A DNA stretch of 64,000 nt from the NCBI GenBank assembly GCA_963969365.1, contig OZ017749.1:1116001-1180000 (forward strand). The letters are read 5' to 3'. Position 1 is the stretch's first letter, and every line of letters starts with the position of its first letter. Source of the DNA: Asterochloris sp. CNOR1. Lineage: Eukaryota > Chlorophyta > Trebouxiophyceae > Trebouxiales > Trebouxiaceae. Below the pieces are notes generated by a model. The model was given only the letters and a program-made list of their open reading frames with translations, made no database searches and was not told the origin of the DNA. The position numbers and the translations under genes are program-made. Below, one piece after another: positions 33,434-43,900 of this stretch.

Positions 33434-36428
33434 TCAGCCGCTCTGCTTACGCTTGCCAAGTAGCTTGCAATCATTGCTGTACCTGCTGCATAGCTGCTGC
33501 AGTGAGCTGACTGTCCTGGTGGCGGGGAGGCGCCGACGTTCCATTTCTAAAGCCCCGACAACAGCAGCCATGGTGCTTCCCAAGGCAGCCATGCGGTTCC
33601 TGACCTCAGCAGCAAGGCCATTCTTGAATCTCGAGAAGGCCGTGCTGCTGGCCCTTGCATCCTTCTTGCTGCCATGCCACCTGCGGAGGTCTGAGGGCAC
33701 TGCTGAGATCTTGGAGAACGCCTCAAATGCTTCTGGGACTGTTTGAAATTCTGAGAGCTTCCAGACCTGCAGCTGACAAGGGGAAGTACAGTCTGACCAG
33801 TACACAGGCGCTCAAGCTGGAAGGCGATTGACTACACACCTGCTTCTCGAACAAAAAGGAGTCCCTCTCATCCAAGGCGCTCAGCGCACTGAGGGACTGA
33901 GGCGGCAGAGTAACGCCATAGCTGGCCTGTAAGCCAGAGGCACCCATGGGATGGGTTTGGCTGATGCTGGGGGCTGAACACCTGAAAGAGGCACCTGAGG
34001 CAGCATCACAACCGGGGCAAGAGGCATAGGCATGGCCTCCATTCCACCCAGCGTTTTGAAGAAGAAAGCCTGCGACATGGAAGGGCAAAGGTTCAGAGCA
34101 ATGATGTTTGACTACACCACCTAGGGGCCGCAGCGCTCACCGTTGGGTTGGTGAACAACAAATTCCTGTCGCTGAGAATCGCCTCAGCAGCAACGTGTTT
34201 GTCCCATGTCTCCTGCCGCAGCTGCTTGCCTACAGCGCTCTGCAGAAGGCGGCTGGCGGCTGGCGGGATGGTCGGAGCCACTGGTCCCCATATGAATCAA
34301 TTCTCAAGCTGGCATTCTGCACAAACACTTGCCGCAGGTGGTCGATGGCCCTCAAGGGCGCCAGCAAAGGATGTGCAGGGTGGCATCGCATGCCAGCTTG
34401 GCGCAGGAGCACTGTCAAGCCTGGGATAATGCGGTCCAGCACGTCCTCCTCAGTCTGCAGAAACAATTGGATCAGTCCCCCCCTCCCCAGGTTTTGGAGA
34501 TTTCTGTGAGAAGCACTGGCACTGCAGCGACCTTACCTTGAACTTAGCCTGACCCAAGCGATGATTCTCGTGCCAGTCCCGTCCCCAACCAGCCAGCCTG
34601 TGGGCTGTGTCCGGGTCAAAGATGCAATACAGGTCTGTGGTGTCGGACTCATGCCTGCAAAGGCAAAACAATGGTCAACCAGCTGGGGACAATATTGTTC
34701 AGGATGCACAGCATGGCCTGAGTTGCCTACCTCGCCGCCATTCTGATCTCCGCTTTGTTGATGCCCACGCTCTTAGCCGCCTCCACACCATGCTTCTTGA
34801 ATTTGTGGCTGACCTCCCCTTTAGCTGAGTACCCATCAAGCCTGCCACAGGGCACGCCTGCGGTGTTATAAGCCACAGATGTTACCGACAGCCGTGTCCA
34901 ACAGCTGCAGCATTGATGCACTGGCTCACCAGCAAGTTCAAAAGCCTGCCGAAGGTGGACGTTGAGAGTCTCCCCACTCATGGGCTGGTTCCCCTGCATG
35001 CTAGGGGCGGCAACAATGAACTTGGCCAGATCCTCAAGTTTGATGCCCCTGTGGAAGGTGGCGACAGCCAGGTCGGCAAGCGCTGCCTGAGGACAGATGC
35101 GATGGTCTCTGTACCTGTGGCAGAGGAGGCATAACAAGTGAAGACACACTGCAGCACACAGCTCAACTATGTCTGACAGCTTGAATGCGCATACCTGACA
35201 ACACCAGGAATATCCACCTGCCCAGGCTTCACAGTCTTCCCCTGCATGCTACCAAACAAGATTGCCACAGAGGGCACTGGGCCCACATTATCCTGCGTCC
35301 TCAGTGCCAGGCAGCTCCAGGGAAGTTTGCGCAGGTCATCAGAGCGGCTCAGTGTGGCTGGCATGAACGTCATTGCCATCCTCAGCAGATAGGTCCACTG
35401 CCATTGCTTCTGCTGGAAAGCTGCTTGCAGGGACTGGCGAAGCTGCTCTGCACTCAGTGCGGCATCCACCTGCAGATGCGAGCAACAAGCTGGGATCATA
35501 CACGCCATCATTCTGTTTGCACACCATGCTCTGACCAGGCCGGTACCCACCTGAGCTGCCACTTGAGCATTGAGGTTCTCAGCCTGCATCTCCCTGCCAC
35601 GTGCACGGAGCAAGTCCCTGACTGCTTGAATCTCCAGGGGTGCAGGTACATCTGAGGTGATGCGGCCCTCTGAGTACTGCTCTCTGCGGACTTCCTTGAG
35701 GTGGCATAGATAATCGCTGCATGCACCAGGCCAAGGGTTGGGAAGGGTGGGACATGAGCGCAGCTCAGACACAGCAGTGGAGGGGCCTCTCACCCCACGC
35801 TGCTGAATGAGTAGCGAGCACCATTCTGCTGCACTGCCACATCCACAAGCCACATCGAGAACTCAAGAATCTTGGCCTGAGACATGAGGTCGCCATCAGG
35901 GTAACGGTGCGCCTCCTGCTCACAGTACCTCTGCAGGACCACATGTGTGTGAGTGACATGGCCTTGGAAGCCTCAAGGGGGCCATAAGAACAGGAGTAAA
36001 GGCCATGCAGCGCCTACCCTCCAGAGCTTGGCAGCTGATTTTTCAGCCTGGACTGTGTTCTGTGGCTTAGCCGCACCATGACGGGCATTGATGAGCTGGG
36101 TGAGCTGTAGGATACGAGCTTCCTCCTCAGGAGTGTTAGGCATTGCTGCTGCCAAGCCAACTGCTGCGTCTGAGACTGGTGCTCCATTCTGCTGGCCCAA
36201 AGTCTCTAAACTGTGCACACCAGGGGCAGAGGCCAGCACTGGCTGGAGATCATCCACCACTCCAGACAGGTGTCTGCAGGCTTGATCAATGGCCGCTCTG
36301 AGGGAAGGAGGGCTGTCTGGGGAGCAGCTGCCATGTAGTTGTGCTATGTAGTCCCCAGCCAGCCCCAGTCTGATGACATGGTTGATGTAGCTGCTGTACT
36401 CAGCAGATGGCACCTGGTAGTGCTGCAT
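33434..36428 (-). CDS. Crypton-like tyrosine recombinase
   Basis: A multi-exon minus-strand gene. After an N-terminal exon (MQHYQVPSAEYSSYIN, ATG at 36428; an upstream ATG at 36656 is possible) come YCEQEAHRYPDGD and LCHLKEVRREQYSEGRIT. Then comes the recombinase core: LSRSDDLRKLPWSCLAL (35330, catalytic Arg), LFGSMQGKTVKPG (35250, the beta-hairpin Lys), YRDHRICPQAALADLA (35110), EVSHKFKKHGVEAAKSVGIN (34790, the H-x-x-R box, here H-x-x-K) and DLYCIFDPDTAHRLAGWGRD (34640, the nucleophilic Tyr). The order and wording of these boxes match Crypton-type recombinases of eukaryotic transposons. The C-terminal tail runs to the stop at 33434 through several exons rich in basic residues. Lys replaces the second catalytic Arg, so activity is uncertain. 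A decayed copy of its 5' end lies at 40497-40760. Confidence 0.8.
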
Positions 36429-36726
36429 GAAGGTCGATCTAGGGCACTTTGGCGCGCTAGGGCTTTTTGACCTAGTGCTTAGGTCGGAATGCAAACTTTT
36501 AGAAGGCCTGCCGGATTCACTTTCGCACCTAACAAGCCTCTGCCAGTCGGTAATTGTCACCACCAAGCACGATTCTGCCGTCAGCAAGCAGAACTGAGCA
36601 ACTCTACACCAGCTGTGCAGGTGCGCACATCCTGCTGACAGTGCCTTGTTCTGCATGGACCGCACCTAAGAGCGTAGAGGCTTCACCTACAGTTTAAAGT
36701 GTTCTCGATGCTGGTGGGCTGCAGGC
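36429..36726. promoter_or_regulatory. Divergent region between recombinase and effector-like gene
   Basis: The start of the recombinase gene (36428, or 36656) and that of the effector-like gene (36727) face away from each other over at most 298 bp, so they probably share this control region. It contains several ctagg/cctag half-sites near 36435-36490. The 5' part is duplicated near 40740. Confidence 0.45.
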
Positions 36727-39700
36727 ATGGATCCTCAGCAAGTTGAGGAGAAGTTGTCAAGAGAGGCGAAAGAGGCCTGGGAAGCATACCTGGCTGAGAA
36801 GGATCCAGCCAGATCAGATAAGCTCGAGAAGAGATGGAACAAAGCAGAGGGGAGGCTGGACAGCTTCCGAAACCAACAGGTGGCTGGAGGTGAGAATCCC
36901 AGCCTGGGCTGCAAGGTTGGACCTGCATGGCGTGCGGCAGCAGGTGGTGCACCTGGCGGGAGGCCCTGACCAGGGTCCTACCACCAGGCCCTCAAGCCTG
37001 GGCATGCAGGGGATATTTGCACTTTGTGTCCACCCCACCGTGGCTGCACAATTGAGCTGCACAGCCAGATATCGAGTGACACAAAACATTTCCAGCTGGA
37101 TGGGCAAATGAATGTCCTATGTGACTCAAGCAGGCAGACGGCAATCAAGGGCAATGCGTGCACAAGCCTCAACACATCTGCACCATGGTCTACTTCTTGC
37201 TCAGTGCTGCACCAGCATAGGTGTACCTGGGCCATCTAAGTGGCTTCAGGCAAAGGGGACAAAGCCCAAGTGAAGAGCAGCACCTGTGTACGCAGCTGGT
37301 ATGCGGTTGCCATTGCGCGCCTTACAACCATTGGGCCTGGCCATAAATCGCGCGTGATAGGTCTGAGCAAGTGGGTTGCAGCTTCTATGCTCCCTCACCT
37401 GTAGGGCATGGACCCATCTCCGTTTGACAAGAAAACATGGCCCCAAGTGCCCAAGGACTGCACTCATTGATGCAGTCTCTCGAGGCCGGAGCATGGGCAC
37501 TTGCATGGCTGTTTGCTGGCTGGTGCTGCACTTCAGCGTCATCAGTGGCATGCTGCAGGTGCTCTTGTGGAGGATGCCTCTGCCGCACGAGCAGAATGTC
37601 TGCTGGAGCCAATCTTGAAGTTGCCCAGCACGACTGACTTGCTGGACGCTGCTCTGCGTGCCAAGCCGCTCTGTACGATACCTGTTGATCAAGCCATCCT
37701 GGACTCGCTGACTGCCTCTGGTCGTCCAGATTTGAAGGCCGCGTTCACGCTGAGGGACCACTCATGCGACATCATCGCAACGGCCTTCTCCTACGTTATG
37801 GGGACATCTTTGGGCGCAGTCAGCAGCTTGCATTGCTGCATAGAAGACATATGAAGCTGCTGCTTACAACCTTGCCTGGCTGCTTTCATTGCCAGCCTAC
37901 ACCTTGCACCACCTTGGAGCATAATCAGGTGTGCCCTTTGCCTGCAGGGATCTGAAAGCATTGTGCCCTATGCCTGCAGGGATCTGAAAGCAATACAGTG
38001 GTTGAGGTAACAAACCTCCTGGTGGGGCTGCTTGTGCGAAACCTGGATGCCCTGCTGACTGGGGAGAAGAAGCTGGGGCTGAGTCACAAGCTTGATGAGG
38101 GTGAGGATGCAGGTGCCCATTGGTATTTTTGCCAACACGATTTACAGCCACTTTGCTGTCCTGCTCACAGCTTTGAGGTGTGCCATACCCCTGCTGCCTA
38201 CCTTTGCAGCTGATCGAGATAGTACAATGACTAGGCTGTCAGATGCTGGCCACAGCTTGCGACCAGATGGGCAGCTGCGCAGCAATACTGAGCGCCAGCT
38301 GCTGTTCAAGTGGGAGGTCAAGTCTACCAGTGGGTCGATGCTGGACGCAATGGAAGACCTCCGGGGTGAGTCAGGCAATCAAATGCAGGAGGCGCTTGTG
38401 CCGCCATCCATGGGAAGGCTACAGCAAGCCAGCTTGCATGTCACAGCTCTGCCATGTTGCTGACAAGTTGCTGCAATCGTGACATGCATCTCCACTGAAG
38501 AATGACACATTGCCAGCTCACATCCGTCTGCGTTCTGTGCCCGCAGCCAAGATGGGCCCATGGTCCCGCCTGTACTATGGGAGGCTGCCCTACCTCCTGG
38601 CAGCTGCAGCAGCGGGAGGCAAGCTACAGTTCTACGCCATCCTGCGCAACAGTCCCAGCAGCCCAATTCCAGTGTCGACGCAGTTGGACCTCGGCACCCC
38701 AGCAGGCCGCGCGCAGGCAGTGATTGCCACCATTAACCTGCACCGGCTGCTGCACGGCGTGCAGGCCTGCCTGCCCGAACATGTGCTGCCATTGGACTTT
38801 GTGGATGTGCGGGAGCACCGCCACGATGGCTACAAACGTACATTGTGAGCACACATGCAGATGGCCAGAAAGTGTCAGGCAAACCCTGAGGCCAGTAGCA
38901 TCATGCCTGCAACCTTGACAGATGTGTGCTTTTCCCGATCCGCAGAAGGCAGAGTAGGTGAAGCTGCATTTGGCAAATGACTGCCAAGCCCCTTCTGCTT
39001 GTTTATCAGTCTGCTGGAGCTGCTTTGCAAGAGTGGTGCAGCTGCAGGTGCTTCAGAAGCAACCTCACTGCCCACAAGACCATCTCGCCCTGGAGCAGGT
39101 TTTGCGCGAAGTGGGGCGCCGACGCTGACATTCTGGCACGCGTCTACCACCTGACGCGCGAGGGTGGCGGCCTGGTGCATGCTGTCAAAGGCCCACCCCG
39201 TGTGGTTCAGGACATGTATAGTGTGACCCTGGCGCCGGTGGGGCTGCAGCGGAGAGACGCAAAGCCCCGCAATGAGCAGCAGGCCCAGCATGCGGCGCAT
39301 TGCCTGCTTCACGGCTTAGCTGCCCTCCACAGAGTAAGCGTCCCAAGTTGCCATGCTGCCTTGCGTCCAGAGCCTTACGGGGCGGGGGCATTGGCTGGCC
39401 GCCACCCGCTCTGCACAACACCCACATCTTGGCTGCTGCAATTTGGTGAAATACTGCTGGAGTTCTTGCTTGAGGCAACACTGAGGAAAAATCCGTATCT
39501 TGGCTGCTGCAATTTGGTGAAATACCGCTGCAGTTTGTGCTTGAGGCAACGCGGCGCAAAATGTCACATGGAACAGGGTTTCAGAATTCTTGCATACTGA
39601 GCCCTGGCTGCCTTGCCTGTAGGCTGGGTTTGTGCACAGGGATCTACGCTGGGACAATGTGGCACGCACAGTCAATGAGGACAGCACAGTCAATGAGGAC

Positions 39701-40045
39701 AGCACAGCCGATGGGAACTGCTTCTTGTTGGACCTGGAGCTGTGTGGGGTGCCTGGAAAGCCTAAGTTTGGCAAGCTGGTCTCTTGGTCAGATGGCATAT
39801 TGGCAGATGGCATCCATTACACTGAGGCATCTGATGTCAGAGCACTAGGCATGATGCTACAAGCCTTGAATGTGGTGATCAGTGCTGATGGGTTGTCCTG
39901 CCTGGCAGACATGTGCAACGCAGAGAGCGGGCAGCATCACGCAACATGGCATGTTCCGCCAGCAGATCAAGCGCTGCAGCACGATTGGCTCCACTGCAGG
40001 GGTAACACTTGCAACTTTGCCTCATCTGAATCTAGCATCATGTAG
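36727..40045 (+). CDS. Nuclease-like plus kinase-like protein (Crinkler-type layout)
   Basis: The ATG at 36727 opens MDPQQVEEKLSREAKEAWEA, a charged helical exon. Later exons read LLDAALRAKPLCTIPVDQAI (37640), VTNLLVGLLVRNLDALLTGE (38005), then RQLLFKWEVKSTSGSMLDAM (38290), whose E-x-K after a hydrophobic strand resembles a PD-(D/E)xK nuclease site. Next come WSRLYYGRLPYLLAAAAAGG and LPLDFVDVREHRHDG (38560-38830), then a kinase-like part with AAHCLLHGLAALHR (39300), VHRDLRWDNVA (39636, the catalytic loop) and FLLDLELCG (39720, DLE in place of DFG), and SDVRALGMMLQALN. Nuclease-like plus kinase-like domains in one gene recall the Crinkler-RHS-type effectors proposed to derive from transposons. 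Family assignment is inference; exon borders are approximate. It sits between two copies of the recombinase 5' end. Confidence 0.65.
37931..37994 (+). repeat. 32-bp tandem copy of a splice acceptor
   Basis: Two direct copies, starting at 37931 and 37963, each read tgcctgcagggatctgaaag. Both contain a TGCAG acceptor, so two acceptors 32 bp apart compete for the same exon of the effector-like gene. Confidence 0.85.
39426..39567 (+). repeat. 71-bp tandem duplication in an intron
   Basis: Two copies, starting at 39426 and 39497, share atcttggctgctgcaatttg and gtgaaata followed by gcttgaggcaac. They differ at a few sites. The pair lies in the intron before the HRDLRWDN exon. Confidence 0.85.
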
Positions 40046-40496
40046 CAACATTTGTCTTTGGAACAGAACCCATTAGGGGATCTCCTTAGGTGTTGTCAAC
40101 ATTCACAGCAATTGCAGCAGGCTTGAGACCTGAAGTGATGGCTAATCATGAATGTGCACCCTGAGACCCTTCCTTTGGCTTGCTGCTACAGCCTTGGGCA
40201 TCCTGACTGGGCCTCATGCAGGGCGCTTCCCCTTTGAACTCACATGCTCAACCATACATCGTGTCTTCAATCACTAATGACACTCAGGCAAACAGCACCT
40301 CTGGGAAAAGGGATGCTGGGATCGACGCATCATAAGAATGAAGACATCTGCTGGGCTGACCAACTTGGCTGAACAGTTGACAGGTAAAAGCAAGCCCCTT
40401 GTGGCGCAGTTTGAACTCTGGTTTTTGGCCACCAGGGTCAAACCAGCCAGTCTGTTGGGAGAAAGTCAACAGTCAAGTCTGCCCTGCAAGGTCTCA
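40046..40496. other. Gene-free stretch 3' of the effector-like gene
   Basis: No exon with coding character seen. It contains TGTAG and TTAGG motifs and should hold the 3' UTR of the effector-like gene. Confidence 0.4.
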
Positions 40497-40760
40497 TTCA
40501 GCATCCACAACTCCAGACACATGTCTGCAGGTTTGATTGATGGCCGCTCTGAGGGAAATGGGGCTGTTTGAGGAGCAACTGGCACGCAGTTGTGCTGCTT
40601 CGCTCGCACAGCACAGGGCAAGCAGTGCGTACCACGTAGTCCTCAGCCGGCCCCAGGCTGATGACATGGTTGATATAGTTGCTCTACTCAGCAGATGGCA
40701 CTTGACCACTACCAAGTCTTGGTAGTGCACGAAGGTCGATCGATAGTTAGGTCGAGACTT
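40497..40760 (-). pseudogene. Decayed copy of the recombinase 5' end
   Basis: The minus strand reads SLRAAINQTCRHVSGVVD, matching SLRAAIDQACRHLSGVVD of the recombinase exon at about 36250-36330. DNA similarity continues through the start codon region to aaggtcgatc at 40731 (36431 in the full gene). The copy has lost the ATG (GTG instead), carries a 17-bp insertion that partly repeats its flank, and has a TAG near the start. It has the same orientation as the full gene, so the two form a direct repeat of about 250 bp flanking the effector-like gene. Confidence 0.75.
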
Positions 40761-40778
40761 AGGACTATAGATTGCAAG

Positions 40779-40889
40779 GTGTCACATGGCCTGTGATAAT
40801 ATGACCTGTTGCGGGGTGTCACATGGCCTGTGATAGTGTGACATGTTGCGGGGTGTCACATGGCCTGTGATAATATGACCTAAGGCTGG
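40779..40889 (+). repeat. Three 37-bp repeats with palindromic core
   Basis: Units start at 40779, 40816 and 40853 and read gtgtcacatggcctgtgata followed by atatgacctgttgcggg with few changes. Each contains the 15-bp inverted repeat TCACA-TGGCC-TGTGA. The array ends about 110 bp before the MFAP1 start codon, so it could be a binding-site cluster in that promoter or the edge of the mobile island. Confidence 0.88.
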
Positions 40890-40999
40890 GAAAGCTAAAT
40901 GCAATTGCAATTTTGCCGTTTACTGATCAGCCAGCTTGGCATATCCAGCCATTGAGGGTAGGGCAGCCACAAGGTTGCGGTTCCTGTCTCCTGGGGACA

Positions 41000-43900
41000 A
41001 TGAGCTTTGCAGGCAGACCAGGGAACGGGGAGGTGGACAAAGGAAGAGTGGCAGCCACCCAGGTGAAGCGCTACAGGCCAGGTCAGGCACCAGACTGGAT
41101 CAAGGAGGAGGATGCAGAGGCATCAGCATCGGATGAGGAAATGAAGGAGGTAAGCGTCGCTGCGTTGTGCACATCTGCACCTGCCTCCAGACGCTCTTAA
41201 CAGGTACAGCGCACATACATTGCAGCTTTTGCTTGTAGCCACACTGAGCAAATGCACAGCCTCTCCAGGCTGTGTGGCAGGAGCATCCGTTCACCAACGC
41301 CCTCTGCTGCCTTGCAGGATGCCCTTGACAGGACGCAGATTGCTCCTCCTGTCATTGTCAAGGCAGCAGATGATCCCAGGTTGAGGCGACTTGCCAGGTA
41401 CATGCTTGATTCAACACACCTTGCCCTCTTACTAGCCATCTATCTGCCCCTCACCCCAATGCCACGATGGCTAGCATGCAGTGGCTTAGCCTTGCTCATC
41501 TTGTGAAGCTGCCCCGTCGTGGTCTGCTCTGATGACCTCTGTTGCACCATCTTTGCAATACACAATGCTGCCTGCCCTGCTGCAGGAAGCAGGATGCCTC
41601 ATCCTCAGACAGCGAGGGCACTGTCACAGGTCGCGGCAGAGCGGTAGCAGCTCCCCAGGTGAATGCCTGCAGAGCTTGAAAGCTGCAGGCTGCAAGACTG
41701 ACATTTGTCCACACAGGGCAGCCATCTGGGGTTGTGCCTTGAGGCCCTGCAGGCAGACTGGCAGTGCGCTGAGGCAGGGCCCCAGTCAAATCTCAGGCTG
41801 CTAAGTCCTGTGTCCCCAGAGCTGCTCTGCGGCCACGCAGCATCCCTGAGTGCGCATGTGTGGCCTCCTAACCTCAGCAGGTCCATATGCTGCCATTTGA
41901 GTGCTGCCGATGCAGCGCAAGGCTTGGCTGCGTGTGCTGCTGCTACAGACAGTGCTGCTGTCACGCAAGGTGTATTAGCAGGTGAGTGACGACTGCAGGT
42001 GGTCTCCAAGCGCCGACGAGAACGTGAGGAGGATGATAGCGAGGAGGTGTCCTCTGCAGAGGAGGCCAGCGATGCAGAGCCAGAGGTGGACCTAGACGAG
42101 CTGGAGAGAAAGCGGGCAGCAGTCAGGGAGAGGTGGGCCCGCCAGGCCGCGGCGGCAATGTCTCATTAGGATTCTGGCTGTGGAGGCATTTACTGCGAGC
42201 TTGAGTGTGAGCAGCATCAGCTGCCAGAATTGAAAGTAAATTGAGATGCACCATCCCCTGAATGTGGCTGCTGCCGGAGTCATTGCTCTCTGCCCTAGAT
42301 CAGCAGTTGCTTCCAACAACAGGGCTGGTCTTGGCCATCTCAGGTGCAGGATGCTCATGCAGGCACTGGCAGGCCAGCACCTGGGCGTGATGGGAGTTAG
42401 CCACTCGCATGAGGTGAAGCACTTTCTAACACAGGGTTGGCTCTGGTGCAGGCTCCAAGAGCGTGTGAAAAAGGAAGAGGAGGTCTTGGAACAGCAGGGG
42501 TTCCAGGAAGAGGAAGAAGAAGAGGTGATCACAAGAAGCAGCACATGGTATCCTGATGAATGACTCGACGCCCAAGGCAGTATTGCGTCTGCATGGCTTG
42601 TAACTGTGGAACCTCTTGCCTGGTGTTGAAGTGGGTGTTCTTGGCTGCCTGCTGCAGGAGGAGGAGTCGGAATATGAAACAGACAGTGAGGAGGAGCAGC
42701 TCGATCAACAGCGCCTCAAGCCCTTGTTTGTGAAAAGGGAGGAAAGGGAGGTGAGGGCCTGACACTATGAAGGCGCCCGCCAGCACTGTGCAGGCTTGAG
42801 CTGAATCACTTGAGGGCTGCCAAGCTGGATCAACCTCTGCTCCCTGAACCCTCCATCCAGTTTGCCTTCCCCTTTTCAAGCCGTGCGGGCAGGCGCCCAC
42901 AGCCTGTATAGGCAATTTTATGTCAGCTAACCTGCTAAGTGCTGTCACAGTGCTGCACCTGCTTGTCCGAGCTTCATGCTCACCCTGTGCAGACCATCGC
43001 TGAGCGCGAGAGGCAACAGGAAGAAATAGCAGCTCAGCAAGCCAAGGAAAAGGACAGGCTGGTGGAGCGGCAGGTGAGTCAGCTGCAGCACAAATGCACT
43101 GAGCTTGCTGGCTGGCATGATGGCCAGCGTGTTGTTGAAGGGGGCTGGAGGGAAGGTTCCAGCCAGCCTCTGCATTGGTGGGGCCCTACCCAAAGCTGTG
43201 CAGCTCGGTGCTGTTTGTTGCAAGTGATCGCTGCCACGCGCTCTTCCCTATTCAGCAGACCTGCGGCACTGCCAGCGCCACCTGGCCCAGGCCAATCTCA
43301 CTCAAGCAGGCAGGGCCTTCCGCCTCCACCAGTTGCTTGTGCTGGCTATAGGCAGAGACCCGTCAGATTGTGAAGGAGAGGCATGCCCTGGAGGAGGCCA
43401 TGGCCCAGGCTGCCAGCTTGGCTCCCAAGCACAATGAGGGCGACATAGACACTGAGGACGATGCAGACGACCCCGATGGTAAGCAAGCCGGCTGGTTTTC
43501 TCAAGAGTGCTGGAAGTGCTGCTGACTGGCATTTGCTCTGTAGGCTCAGCATGCAAACAGATGTCCCCACTTGCTTTCCTCTATATTGAGCAAGAGATTG
43601 GCAGTGATAGGTGCCCGCAAGGAGAAGGCTGACGTGTCTGCATGTTGTCCCAGCAAGTTGTCCAACTTCCTTAAAGTGTTTTGTTGCATGCAGACTGGCA
43701 CACTGCTCTCAAGCGCGACCGTGGCCTGCCAAGCTGCCCTGGTGCAGACAGCATCGGCTGGGAGGAGGTGCAGCTGGGGCCACCCCTGTCCACCTGAAAG
43801 CTACCCTGCCCACCTGAAAGCTACCCTGCCTTGTCCTCCACAGTTCACCTCCTGACTGGTATCCGCCCTCCCTGGTGCAGAGTACACCAGCTGGGAGACG

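Noticed and set aside
40779-40889. CRISPR-like array
   Set aside because: The three 37-bp units are directly adjacent with no spacers, and this is eukaryotic nuclear sequence.
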